The translations under genes and the position numbers were made by a program. Of a stretch of 40,385 nt of DNA, positions 7,543-15,222 are shown in pieces. The DNA is from an uncultured Alphaproteobacteria bacterium (GTDB taxonomy: Bacteria > Pseudomonadota > Alphaproteobacteria > Rhizobiales > Ancalomicrobiaceae), in contig CALBKH010000021.1 of assembly GCA_937892955.1 (NCBI GenBank), positions 1 through 40,385 on the forward strand, in the 5' to 3' direction. Each line of letters begins with the position of its first letter. The first letter of the stretch is position 1. Under the pieces are notes generated by a model. That model was not told where the DNA came from. It saw nothing but the letters and a program-made list of their open reading frames with translations, and searched no databases.

Positions 7543-8874
7543 ATGTCTTCGTCTTCGCCCGATTCCCCCCGTGATTCACATACCGAACCGAGCCACTCGC
7601 GGGTGAGCGAAGTGCTGCGGTCGGCGGTCGATCTCTTCGTTCTGGCGCCGACCCACGAACGGGCGGAGATCCGCGCCTTCGCCGATCTCATCACCGGCCT
7701 CATCCCCGACGCGACGGTCGAGGATCGCGCCCACGTCGCCCGCCGTCTGGCGCACCGCGCCGACACGCCGCCGTCGGTCGCGCGCCTTCTGGCGGCGGAC
7801 GAGATCGCCGTTGCGCAGGCCGTGGTGCTGCGCTCGCCGGTGCTGACCTCCGCCGATCTGGTCGAGATCATGCGCCTCGGTCCGGCGCACGTCGAACTGG
7901 TCGCCGAGCGTCTCGACCTCGCCCCCGACGTCGCGCTCGCCCTCGGCCGAACGGCCGAACGCGAGGCCGCGATGCGATCCCCGCGGCGCGAGGCGACGCC
8001 GGCGACGCCGGCGATCGAAGCGATGCACACCGCGGCGATGCTCGAACGGGCTTCCGGTGCACGACCGATCGGCGACGCCGAGACGGAGTCGGAAGTGGCG
8101 CTGCAGCGCGCCCTCGACGTACTGGCGGCCGAGCTCGAAGCCGAGGCGAGCGAACGGTCGCCGTCGGCCTCGCGCAGCGACGACGAGGCCGAGGCGGCGC
8201 TGCAACATGCGCTCGACCGGCTGGCGAGCGAGCTCGACGCCGAGGCGCAGGCCTGGGAAGAGGAAGACACGGCGGCACGGGCGCTGCGACGGACCGCCCC
8301 GGAGATCGCCGGCGATCTCGACGTCTTCCTGTCGCACGATTCCGCGGGACGGTGGCGCTTCATCCAGGAGCACACCACCGTCGCCACTCTCACCCCGCCG
8401 TCGCCGCGCCGGCGGCGCGGCGACGATCCGGCGGTGATCGGCTCCCGACTGTTCGGCGCCCTGGTGGAAGGAGAGCGCGAGCGTCTCGCCGAAGATCTCT
8501 GCCGCGCCGCTCGCCTCGATCGTCCGGTGGTGGAGCGCATCCTCACCGACCGCAACGGCGAGGCGCTGGCGATCACGCTGGCCGCCCTCGGCATCGACGA
8601 GCGAACCGCGACGTCGATCCTGCTCCTCCATTCCGGCGAGCGGGCGACGCTCACCCACATGCAGGATCTCTCGGCGATGGCCGGACGAATCGGCTGGCGC
8701 ACGGCGGAGAACATCGTGCAGACTTGGCGCGGCGGCCGTGGCCTCGGACGCACGGAGACGGCGCGCATCGTCGAGCAGAGCGATCGGCGCGGCCTCGGCC
8801 GCCAGGAGGCGACCGGCGTCGACCGGACCGGTGCGACCGGCGACGGCGAGCGGCTGCGCGGCAACGACCGCTGA
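7543..8874 (+). CDS. DUF2336 domain-containing protein
   Basis: This 443-residue, mainly helical protein is of the alphaproteobacterial DUF2336 family. Recognisable parts are an N-terminal domain with VSEVLRSAVDLFVL and repeated degenerate helical units such as ADEIAVAQAVVLRSPVLTSADLVEIMR, which resemble HEAT-like repeats. An acidic Glu/Ala-rich middle (about 190-245) separates this from a C-terminal helical domain, with an Arg/Gly-rich tail. No enzyme motif is visible. The start at 7543 is preferred to an in-frame ATG at 7468, which would put the CtrA-type box inside the gene. The gene is followed by a hairpin at 8956-8982. Cell-cycle control is inferred from the box only. Confidence 0.78.
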   Translation: MSSSSPDSPRDSHTEPSHSRVSEVLRSAVDLFVLAPTHERAEIRAFADLITGLIPDATVEDRAHVARRLAHRADTPPSVARLLAADEIAVAQAVVLRSPVLTSADLVEIMRLGPAHVELVAERLDLAPDVALALGRTAEREAAMRSPRREATPATPAIEAMHTAAMLERASGARPIGDAETESEVALQRALDVLAAELEAEASERSPSASRSDDEAEAALQHALDRLASELDAEAQAWEEEDTAARALRRTAPEIAGDLDVFLSHDSAGRWRFIQEHTTVATLTPPSPRRRRGDDPAVIGSRLFGALVEGERERLAEDLCRAARLDRPVVERILTDRNGEALAITLAALGIDERTATSILLLHSGERATLTHMQDLSAMAGRIGWRTAENIVQTWRGGRGLGRTETARIVEQSDRRGLGRQEATGVDRTGATGDGERLRGNDR

Positions 8875-8955
8875 CCGGCGCGGAACGGCCGACCGGCGAC
8901 GATCTCATATGGAATCCGGCAAATCGCGTTCCACGATGCCGGTTTCGTCTCGTCG

Positions 8956-8982
8956 AAGAGCCCTTGTTCGGACCGGGCTCTT
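8956..8982. terminator. Hairpin terminator between convergent genes
   Basis: An 8-bp perfect stem AAGAGCCC/GGGCTCTT with an 11-base loop lies between the convergent DUF2336 and DUF1491 genes. T-rich bases follow on the plus strand (TTTCGG). It could serve both directions; the short T-tract makes it moderate. Confidence 0.55.
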
Positions 8983-9030
8983 TCGGTGAACGGACTCACG
9001 AGGTTCGGATGTGTTCACCCGACCCGGGTA

Positions 9031-9420
9031 TCAGAGGCGTGGTGGCCACTCGGGCCGCAGCGGCGGCGGCGCGTCGGGATCGGCCGGCGGCGGCTCGATG
9101 AAATGGCGCCCCTGCCGATCCTCCACCTCGACCAGCCAGAGATCGGGATCGAAGCGACGCTCCGAGGCGATGCGCGCCGGTGCTTCGGCGCGCGGCGCGC
9201 GGGCGAGGAGACGTTCGAAGCGGCGATCGCCGGGACCGGCGTCGGTGAAATCGCTCTGCGGCGCCGGCCCCCACAGATCGACGGCGCCGTCGAGGCGATC
9301 GACCGCGACGAAGATCGCACCGGCTTCGTCGGCGCCGCGATGGACGACCGTGGCCGTGGCGCCGGCGGCGAAGGCGCGCCGCACCAGAGCCGCCACCCAG
9401 ACGTCCGATCTCAAGCGCAT
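9031..9420 (-). CDS. DUF1491 family protein
   Basis: This 129-residue protein matches the DUF1491 pattern: MRLRSDVWVAALVRR at the N-terminus, a GAIFVAVDRLDGAVDLWGPAPQ core and a C-terminal DPDLWLVEVEDRQGRHFIE. No activity is known to me for the family. It follows the peptidoglycan-binding protein gene by 67 bases on the same strand, in an operon headed by the histidine kinase; as I recall, this neighbourhood recurs in Hyphomicrobiales. A GGCGGTGG stretch precedes the ATG. The tail is Pro-rich and varies from the core family length by a few residues. Confidence 0.85.
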   Translation of the reverse strand: MRLRSDVWVAALVRRAFAAGATATVVHRGADEAGAIFVAVDRLDGAVDLWGPAPQSDFTDAGPGDRRFERLLARAPRAEAPARIASERRFDPDLWLVEVEDRQGRHFIEPPPADPDAPPPLRPEWPPRL

Positions 9421-9487
9421 GAACCACCGCCGCGTCGAATTCGTGAGATGAGCGATCGGACCACGAAACAGCGCCGAACGGAATCGC

Positions 9488-10534
9488 TCAACGACGGGCC
9501 TGCGCCGATTTGGGCATCAGATCCCAGACCAGACGTTCGCTCGGGCGTCCGGTGACCGGCCAGCCGCGATCGGCTTCGTAGCGGCGCACCGCGGCGATCG
9601 AGCGCTCGTCCCAGCGGCCATCGGCCTTGAGCGGCCCGTAACCGGCGGCGATCAGCGCACGCTGCAACTTCTGAAGCTTCTCGTCGCCCCCCTGAGCCAG
9701 CGGCTCGCGGGCGGCGCGACGGACCGAGCCGGTGAAGACCGGCACGTCCGCCTCGGCGTAGTCCATCACCTCGCCGCGCGCCGCCGGATAGGCGACCGCA
9801 TCGGCGGTGGCGACGCGCATCGACGGGGTCGGCGGCGGGGTGGTCGCGGTCTGCGGCGCAGGGTTGCGCGCGGGCGCAGGGGGCGGCGTCGGCGTCTGGG
9901 AGCGCGCTTGGGTGGCCGCCTGTCTCTGCGGTGGAGGGGCGGCCGACTGCGGCGCTCGAGCGACGACCTGCGGCGCCGCCCGCAGAGCGGCGAGCAGCAA
10001 TTCGGAGGCCACGCCGGTCGGCGTGACGCCGAGGAGGCGCTCGGCCGCGCCGATCGCTTCGGCGGAGGCGGGGCCGACGACCCCGTCGATGGGACCGGCG
10101 TAGAAGCCGCGTTCGGCGAGCACCACCTGGAGATCGCGGACGAGGCCTTCGTCGAGTTCGCTCACCGGCTTCGGCCGCGGCAACACCACGGGCAGACCCG
10201 AGGCGGGCGAAGCAGCGGGAGACGGCGCCGTGACGACCGGATGGATCGGCGCCTTGGCCGGCGGACGGGCATCGCTGCGCACGGCGGTGCGCGTCTCGAA
10301 GAACGGATGGGGATGACGGACCGGCTGGTTGACCAGGGCATTGGCGACGGTGACGACCACCATCACCATCGAGACGGCGAGACCGCCGGTGGTCACCGGG
10401 TTGCGCAGGGCCAGTTCGGCGACGCGGATCGGCAGGCTTCCGGGTCCGCGGTGCCCGCCACGGCGGTCGTCGCGGTCGCTGTCACGGTCGTCCCGGTCAC
10501 GGTCGGCCGAGCGGTCGTATCTCACCATGGTCAT
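9488..10534 (-). CDS. Membrane-anchored peptidoglycan-binding protein with two PG_binding_1 domains
   Basis: This 348-residue protein has a charged Asp/Arg-rich cytoplasmic head (1-40), one membrane segment at about 48-68, then an extracytoplasmic part. A first PG_binding_1-like unit spans about 125-185 (DLQVVLAERGFYAGPIDGVVG), followed by a Pro/Gln/Thr-rich linker of about 80 residues and a second unit at about 285-340 (KLQRALIAAGYGPLKADGRWD). The ATG overlaps the stop of the kinase gene as ATGA, indicating translational coupling. The arrangement suggests a wall-anchored partner of the sensor kinase; that is inference from operon structure. Confidence 0.85.
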   Translation of the reverse strand: MTMVRYDRSADRDRDDRDSDRDDRRGGHRGPGSLPIRVAELALRNPVTTGGLAVSMVMVVVTVANALVNQPVRHPHPFFETRTAVRSDARPPAKAPIHPVVTAPSPAASPASGLPVVLPRPKPVSELDEGLVRDLQVVLAERGFYAGPIDGVVGPASAEAIGAAERLLGVTPTGVASELLLAALRAAPQVVARAPQSAAPPPQRQAATQARSQTPTPPPAPARNPAPQTATTPPPTPSMRVATADAVAYPAARGEVMDYAEADVPVFTGSVRRAAREPLAQGGDEKLQKLQRALIAAGYGPLKADGRWDERSIAAVRRYEADRGWPVTGRPSERLVWDLMPKSAQARR

Positions 10535-12363
10535 GCCCGCTTCTTCATCTCGGTGGCCCGGGCGTCGGCCGGCGGCGTCATCTCGACGACCCGAGCCGGC
10601 ACCACCTTCTCGCGAGCCCCGTCGCCGTCGATCGGCAGGACCACGGTGACGCAGGTCCCCTCGCCGAGGCGGCTTTCGATACGCATCCGGCCGCCGTGCA
10701 GATCGGCCAGCCCCTTGACCACCGACAGGCCCAGGCCGGTGCCTTCGTGGCGCCGGTCGTAACCGCTGTCGGCCTGGACGAAGGGCGTGCCGAGGCGCAC
10801 CAGATCCTTCTCGGAGATACCGATGCCGGTATCGCGCACGAAGATCTCGACGTCGTCGCCCTCGCGCCGCGCGCCGAGCGCGATGCTGCCGCCGCGGTCG
10901 GTGAACTTGACGGCGTTGGACAAGAGATTGATCAGGATCTGCTTGCAGGCGCGGCGATCGGCGACGATCTCGGGCAGGTCGAAGCCGCCGGCGAGTTTCA
11001 GCGTCAGACCGCGTTCGTCGGCCTGATGCGCCATCATCTGCCGCACACCGTCGATGAGATTGAGGATGTCGAAAGGCTCGGGCACGACGTCGAAGGTGCC
11101 GGCCTCGATCTTCGACATGTCGAGGATGTCGTTGACCACCTGCAGGAGATGCGACCCGGATTCGTGGATGAGCTGCACGTATTCGCGCTGACGCGGATCG
11201 GCGAGCGGGCCGAAGACCTCGGCGCCGAGCATCTCGGAGAAGCCGATGATGGCGTTGAGCGGCGTGCGCAGTTCGTGGCTGACGTTGGCCAGGAAGCGGG
11301 TCTTGGCGTGGCTCGCCTCCTCCGCCACCTCGCGGGCGCGCAGCAGTTCGGCCTCCTGCGCCTTGCGCTCGGTGATGTCGCGGGTCACCGCGACGATACG
11401 GACGTCGCCGGCCATCGGATCGGTGTCGGCGAGCGGACGGCAGCGCATCTCGAGCCACAGCCAACGGGCGCGGCCCTTCTCGGTCTCGACGCGCAGGCGG
11501 AATTCGACCTCGCTGGTCAGGCCGCGGCGCACCGCATCGGAGACGGCGGTGAGATAGGCCGGCCGGTCGGCGACGTGGATCATGCGGAACAGGCCGTCGC
11601 CGCGGATCACCTCCGGCGCGACGCCGAGGACGCGCTCGACCGCCGGCGTGACGAAGACGATGTCGGCGTTCTCGGCATGACCGGTGACGATGTCGGAGAT
11701 GTTCTCGGCGAGCAGGCGATAGTGCAGGCCGCGCTTGCGGGCGACGTCCTCGCTGGCGCGATGCAGCGCCTCCATGCGCATGGCGAGCGCGCCGGTGTAG
11801 ACGACGGCGAAGAAGGGGATGAGGGCGCGCAGGCCGGCCCCGGTGGGCGCGAGCGGCGCGGCCGCCAGCACGCCGGCGTGATCGAGGCCGGCGACCACCC
11901 CCAAGGCGACGAGCGCCACCGCGAAGGCGATGCGGGTGACGTCGCGACGGCCGGAGAGCGCGGCCTCCATCGGCACGACGCCGAGACCGAAGAGGGCGTA
12001 GGACGAGAGCCCGCCGGTGAAGGCGGCGATCCAGGCGAGGAGTGCGGCGGCGGTGACGGTCGAGGCGAGATGGCCGACCTTCAGGCGGCCGGACTGCGAC
12101 ACGTAGAGGGCGATGGGCGCCGGCGCGGCGAGGCCGACGAGCGCGACCGCTTCGACCATGCCGGTCGGACCGGCGAAGGCCAGCCACAGCGGCAGGAGGC
12201 CGAGGGCGAGCAGGCCGGCGAAGAGATTGGCGGCGATGAAGGCTCGATGGCGGCGCCACTCGAGTGGATCGGCAGCCGCCTGCGCGTGCACGAGACCGTC
12301 GACGAAACGGTCGAACAACGCGATCGGTCCCTGGGCGCGATACTCGGACACTTCTACTCTCAC
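10531..12363 (-). CDS. PAS sensor histidine kinase of the DivJ/PleC/PdhS type
   Basis: This 610-residue membrane kinase has five or six hydrophobic segments at about 42-195, a PAS domain at about 214-335 ending in RDITERKAQE, then HisKA with the phospho-acceptor His363 in VSHELRTPLNAIIGFSEML. The HATPase_c domain shows Asn483 (N box), DTGIG at 511-515 and GTGLGL at 541-546. The HisKA helix and the following FGPLADPRQREYVQLIHESGSHLL segment resemble kinases that act on DivK in alphaproteobacteria, so a cell-cycle role is plausible but not proven. No receiver domain is fused. The C-terminal tail is about 30 residues. A CtrA-like one-mismatch site lies about 60 bases upstream. Confidence 0.88.
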   Translation of the reverse strand: MRVEVSEYRAQGPIALFDRFVDGLVHAQAAADPLEWRRHRAFIAANLFAGLLALGLLPLWLAFAGPTGMVEAVALVGLAAPAPIALYVSQSGRLKVGHLASTVTAAALLAWIAAFTGGLSSYALFGLGVVPMEAALSGRRDVTRIAFAVALVALGVVAGLDHAGVLAAAPLAPTGAGLRALIPFFAVVYTGALAMRMEALHRASEDVARKRGLHYRLLAENISDIVTGHAENADIVFVTPAVERVLGVAPEVIRGDGLFRMIHVADRPAYLTAVSDAVRRGLTSEVEFRLRVETEKGRARWLWLEMRCRPLADTDPMAGDVRIVAVTRDITERKAQEAELLRAREVAEEASHAKTRFLANVSHELRTPLNAIIGFSEMLGAEVFGPLADPRQREYVQLIHESGSHLLQVVNDILDMSKIEAGTFDVVPEPFDILNLIDGVRQMMAHQADERGLTLKLAGGFDLPEIVADRRACKQILINLLSNAVKFTDRGGSIALGARREGDDVEIFVRDTGIGISEKDLVRLGTPFVQADSGYDRRHEGTGLGLSVVKGLADLHGGRMRIESRLGEGTCVTVVLPIDGDGAREKVVPARVVEMTPPADARATEMKKRA

Positions 12364-12692
12364 CGTCGGGTGGCGCGCGAACCGAGAGCCCGCGACGGGT
12401 GTGATCTTCGCACCCGGGACTTAACAGGCTGTTGAAGAGCCGGATCGCGCCCGGGCCGGGCGGCGGCCGAAACCGCCGCTTCCGAGCGCCGAAAAGGCGA
12501 GAATGGGCGAAATCCACGCTCGAGCGCGAACATGGTCAACGCCGGCTTACCGTGAAAAATGCCGAGATCGATCGAATTGTAACGATCGGCTGAACCCGCC
12601 TTTCAAGCCTGTCGCGCATGATCGGCAGCGAAACGGAAGAGATCGATCGACGGGATCGCTCTTCTAGACGAGACGGAAACGGGGACGGTACG
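12364..12692. other. Divergent intergenic region, no gene seen
   Basis: These 329 bases separate the minus-strand kinase operon from the plus-strand DUF5330 gene. Besides the CtrA-like site at 12421, there is an A+T-rich patch around 12550-12600 with CGATCG repeats flanking AATTGTAA, which could hold the DUF5330 promoter. I cannot define -35 and -10 elements. An in-frame ATG at 12618 is unlikely to be the DUF5330 start, because it would precede the hydrophobic N-terminus by 25 residues. Confidence 0.5.
12421..12435. promoter_or_regulatory. CtrA-like box, one mismatch, in front of the kinase gene
   Basis: TTAA-N7-TTGA on the plus strand, which reads TCAA-N7-TTAA on the minus strand, 58-72 bases upstream of the kinase start at 12363. 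It has one mismatch to the CtrA consensus. Single-mismatch sites are expected about once in a window this size, so position is the main support. Confidence 0.3.
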
Positions 12693-13067
12693 ATGTTCTT
12701 CCTTCTGCGTGTGGCCTTCTGGCTGTCGCTGGCGATCCTGTTCATTCCCGCCGATCCGCAGATCTCGGCCGAGCAGAGCCGCGGTCGCGACGTCTCGACC
12801 TTCCAGGCGATCGGCGCGGCCCAGTCCACCTACGAGGACGTGAAGGGGTTCTGCGATCGCAATCCCGGCGCCTGCGACGTCGGCCGGGTGGCGCTCGACA
12901 CCTTCACCGCCAAGGCGCGCACCGGTGTTCGTTGGGTCCATCGCCAGCTCGAGGGCGACGATGCCGCCGCCCCGACGATGACCGGCTCGACCCGCAACAC
13001 CATACCGAACGGACTGCGCCCGACGCTCGGATGGGATGCACCGCTGCCGCCGCGCCCGATCGGCTGA
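12693..13067 (+). CDS. DUF5330 domain protein (small membrane or exported protein)
   Basis: This 124-residue protein starts MFFLLRVAFWLSLAILFIP, a hydrophobic signal or anchor typical of DUF5330 proteins in Hyphomicrobiales. The conserved core TYEDVKGFCDRNPGACDVG carries two cysteines that could form a disulfide outside the cytoplasm. The C-terminus is Pro-rich. The ATG at 12693 is chosen over 12618 because the hydrophobic segment follows at once, as in the family. A strong intrinsic terminator at 13114-13152 separates it from sufE, so it appears to be monocistronic. The function is unknown. Confidence 0.8.
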   Translation: MFFLLRVAFWLSLAILFIPADPQISAEQSRGRDVSTFQAIGAAQSTYEDVKGFCDRNPGACDVGRVALDTFTAKARTGVRWVHRQLEGDDAAAPTMTGSTRNTIPNGLRPTLGWDAPLPPRPIG

Positions 13068-13113
13068 CCCCTCTTCGACGATTTCGAACTCCGCGACCCC
13101 GGAGTTCCGCCTC

Positions 13114-13152
13114 ACCGCGGCGATGGACCCCATCGTCGCGGTTCTTGTTTTT
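13114..13152 (+). terminator. Intrinsic terminator after the DUF5330 gene
   Basis: A 13-bp stem (13114-13126 with 13130-13142, one G-U pair) with a 3-base loop is followed by TCTTGTTTTT. It lies 47 bases past the DUF5330 stop and upstream of sufE. Confidence 0.88.
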
Positions 13153-13228
13153 CCTGCGGCCGTCACGACGGTTTCCCCTCGCGCCGCTCACGCGCTATGA
13201 GAGGGAGCGAACCGCAGGGAGATCGCGT

Positions 13229-13660
13229 GTGACCACCATCGACGACATCCTCGCCGACTTCGACATCATCGACGACTGGGAGGAGCGCTACCGCTACGTG
13301 ATCGAGCTCGGGCGCTCTCTGGCGCCGCTCGACGAGGCGGCGCGGACCGAAGCCAACAAGGTGCGCGGCTGCGCCAGCCAAGTGTGGCTCGACACCCGAA
13401 TCGAGCGCGACGCCGACGGCGCCGTGCGGCTCGGCTTCACCGGCGACAGCGACGCCCACATCGTCAAGGGACTGGTGGCGGTGATGATCGCGCTGTTCTC
13501 CGGACACACGGCGCAGGAGATCCTGAGCCTCGATCCGGAACCGACCTTCGCCGCCATCGGCCTGCGCGAACATCTGACGCCGCAGCGCGCCAACGGCGTC
13601 GCCGCCATGTTGGAGCGGATCCGCGGCGACGCACGGGCAGCGCTCGCCGCCTCGGCCTGA
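13229..13660 (+). CDS. sufE: SufE family cysteine desulfurase activator
   Basis: This 143-residue SufE-like protein would accept persulfide sulfur from the SufS desulfurase and pass it to the SufBCD scaffold for Fe-S cluster assembly in the cytoplasm. The family hallmark is KVRGCASQVWL with the sulfur-accepting Cys at about residue 51, followed by VKGLVAVMIALFSG and a C-terminal LREHLTPQRANGVAAMLERI. The GTG start at 13229 has GGGAG about 8 bases upstream; longer frames upstream run through the preceding terminator and are rejected. No other suf gene is in the window, so it acts in trans. Confidence 0.92.
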   Translation: MTTIDDILADFDIIDDWEERYRYVIELGRSLAPLDEAARTEANKVRGCASQVWLDTRIERDADGAVRLGFTGDSDAHIVKGLVAVMIALFSGHTAQEILSLDPEPTFAAIGLREHLTPQRANGVAAMLERIRGDARAALAASA

Positions 13661-13667
13661 TACGGGG

Positions 13668-13685
13668 TCGGATGGGTTCATCCGA
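13668..13685. terminator. Weak hairpin between convergent sufE and DUF6456 genes
   Basis: A perfect 7-bp stem TCGGATG/CATCCGA with a GGTT loop lies in the 57-base gap between the two convergent stop codons. No T-tract follows, so termination is uncertain. Confidence 0.35.
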
Positions 13686-13717
13686 ACCTCGGACGATGCG
13701 TCTCCGACGGATCCGCG

Positions 13718-14581
13718 TCACCTACCGGCCGGCGGCTGCCGATCGAGGGCGGTGCCGGTGGTCGGGCGATGATCGCCGCTTCCCCACGCCCTGAGTGTGC
13801 GCGCCCGCTCGGGACCGCGCGCCTCTTCCGCCAGACCATAATGGGTGGCGAGGCGACCGAGGGCGATGTCGAGCACCACCTTGGCCGACCGCGCCGGCCA
13901 GCGGCGATCGGCTTCGACGGTCTCGAGTCCTTTGAGAAAACAACAGACGTCGAGGAGCACGTCGGCGAGGTCGAAGCCGACCGCGTCGAGGGCGATGCGC
14001 ACCCGGTCGCGCGCGGCGAGGGCACGATCGGTGAGATCGCCGAGGCCGCCGGCCGTTCCTCGCCCGGCGGCGATGCGGCCGGAGGTCCAGTTCGAGGTCA
14101 CGGTCGGCATCATCCGCGCCACGGTGAAGTCGGCGCGCAGGCGCTCGCCGGCGGCGACGCGGGCCGGCGAGAGATAGGCGCGGCCGTCCTTGTCGCGACG
14201 CCGAGCGAGCCAGGCGAGCGGGCTCTCGGCTTCGTCGACGAGCCCGCTGGCGCCGCTCTCGTCGAGCCGGCGGACGGCGATGTCGCCGTGTTGGCGGCGA
14301 AAGTCGGCGTCGGATCCGGTCGTGCGACGAAGCCGGGCGCGGCCGGCGGGTGTGAGCGTCAGACGGCGTGTCGTCGAATTCGGCGCGACGACCGCGGCGA
14401 CCAGATCGTCGGCGATCAGCCGCTCGATGGTCGCACCGTCGACGCGCAGCCGCTTCAATCCGGCGCCGGAGACGACGCGCAGAACGCTCGGATCGCCGTT
14501 CTCGAGAACCGCCTCGCCGCCGCCGAGAAGTGCGAGGATGCGCGTCACGAGACGATGCGACGGTTGGTCGGAGGTGCTCAT
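13718..14581 (-). CDS. DUF6456 domain-containing protein
   Basis: This 287-residue protein matches the DUF6456 type that accompanies DnaA-C-like regulators in Hyphomicrobiales. The N-terminal half looks like a winged-helix fold (GAGLKRLRVDGATIERLIADDLV, then LTLTPAGRARLRR). The C-terminal DUF6456 core contains ESPLAWLARRRDKDG, ARVAAGERLRADF and VGFDLADVLLDVCCFLKGLETVEA. It is probably DNA-binding. Its ATG overlaps the stop of the upstream DnaA-C-like gene as ATGA, implying coupled production and perhaps a heteromeric regulator. The target is unknown. Confidence 0.8.
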   Translation of the reverse strand: MSTSDQPSHRLVTRILALLGGGEAVLENGDPSVLRVVSGAGLKRLRVDGATIERLIADDLVAAVVAPNSTTRRLTLTPAGRARLRRTTGSDADFRRQHGDIAVRRLDESGASGLVDEAESPLAWLARRRDKDGRAYLSPARVAAGERLRADFTVARMMPTVTSNWTSGRIAAGRGTAGGLGDLTDRALAARDRVRIALDAVGFDLADVLLDVCCFLKGLETVEADRRWPARSAKVVLDIALGRLATHYGLAEEARGPERARTLRAWGSGDHRPTTGTALDRQPPAGR

Positions 14582-15036
14582 CGCTCGGTCTCCGAAACGT
14601 CGATCAAGCGGTGCCAGAGGTCGGCGGCGCTCTCGATCGCGGCGACGACGCGATCGACGCGCGGATCGTCGCGGCGATCCTCGACGACGCGGCAGGCGTG
14701 GGCGACGGTGGTGCGATCCCGGTCGAAACGGCGGCCGACCTCGGTCAGAGGCAGAGCGAACCAGACGTGGGCGACATACATCGCCACCTGGCGGGCGAAG
14801 GCGGTCTGCGCTTCGCCGCGCGACGTCCCCCGCAGATCGGTGAGCGACAGGCGAAAGGTCGAGGCCACCACCGATTCCAGGCATCGGCACTTGGCGGCGA
14901 CGAGTTCATGATCGAAGCGGCTGTGATGCGCCCGCTCGCGTCGTCTCGCGGGCCGCAGCCCGGAGACCTCGGAGGGGCGACGAAATCCGTCGGGTGGCGT
15001 CGCCACGGGCGACCCGGTGAGGCTCGAAATGTCCAT
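14578..15036 (-). CDS. DnaA domain IV-like helix-turn-helix protein
   Basis: This 152-residue protein has a C-terminal region (about 45-125) resembling only the DnaA DNA-binding domain IV: ARQVAMYVAHVWFALPLTEVGRRF, then DRDRTTVAHACRVVED, which corresponds to the DnaA-box-reading signature. The AAA+ ATPase domain of DnaA is absent. The first 45 residues are Arg/Pro-rich and probably disordered. The ATG has GGAGGAG about 8 bases upstream. It is translationally coupled to DUF6456. A DnaA-box-like nonamer lies about 70 bases upstream, suggesting autoregulation or competition with DnaA; this is inference. It is not the replication initiator itself. Confidence 0.8.
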   Translation of the reverse strand: MDISSLTGSPVATPPDGFRRPSEVSGLRPARRRERAHHSRFDHELVAAKCRCLESVVASTFRLSLTDLRGTSRGEAQTAFARQVAMYVAHVWFALPLTEVGRRFDRDRTTVAHACRVVEDRRDDPRVDRVVAAIESAADLWHRLIDVSETER

Positions 15037-15104
15037 GTCATTCTCCTCCCGTCAGCGGAGAAATAGGAATAAATGCCTCACGATTATCGTCGTCGGCGCC
15101 CAAG

Positions 15105-15113
15105 TGGGGATAA
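15105..15113 (-). promoter_or_regulatory. DnaA-box-like nonamer before the DnaA-C-like gene
   Basis: The minus strand reads TTATCCCCA, one base different from the strong DnaA box TTATCCACA. It lies 69-77 bases upstream of the DnaA-domain-IV-like gene in an A+T-rich divergent promoter region (about 15060-15200) shared with the plus-strand gene at 15223. I see no cluster of further boxes. Confidence 0.4.
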
Positions 15114-15222
15114 CTGTCGATTTATATAGTGAATTGTAGCCATCATACGTTGTAGGGTCGTTCGCGAGATCTCCCCGCGCCGATTCGGTCGACGACACTC
15201 CTCCGATCTCGGAGGAGACGGC

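Noticed and set aside
9488..12517. Minus-strand open frame of about 1000 codons covering the kinase gene in another frame
   Set aside because: Only the last 348 codons, from the ATGA overlap, show a domain structure; the rest is an Arg/Pro-rich shadow of the kinase.
15060..15200. Chromosomal replication origin near the DnaA-C-like gene
   Set aside because: Only one DnaA-box-like nonamer was found, with no box cluster and none of the usual origin neighbours such as hemE or dnaA.
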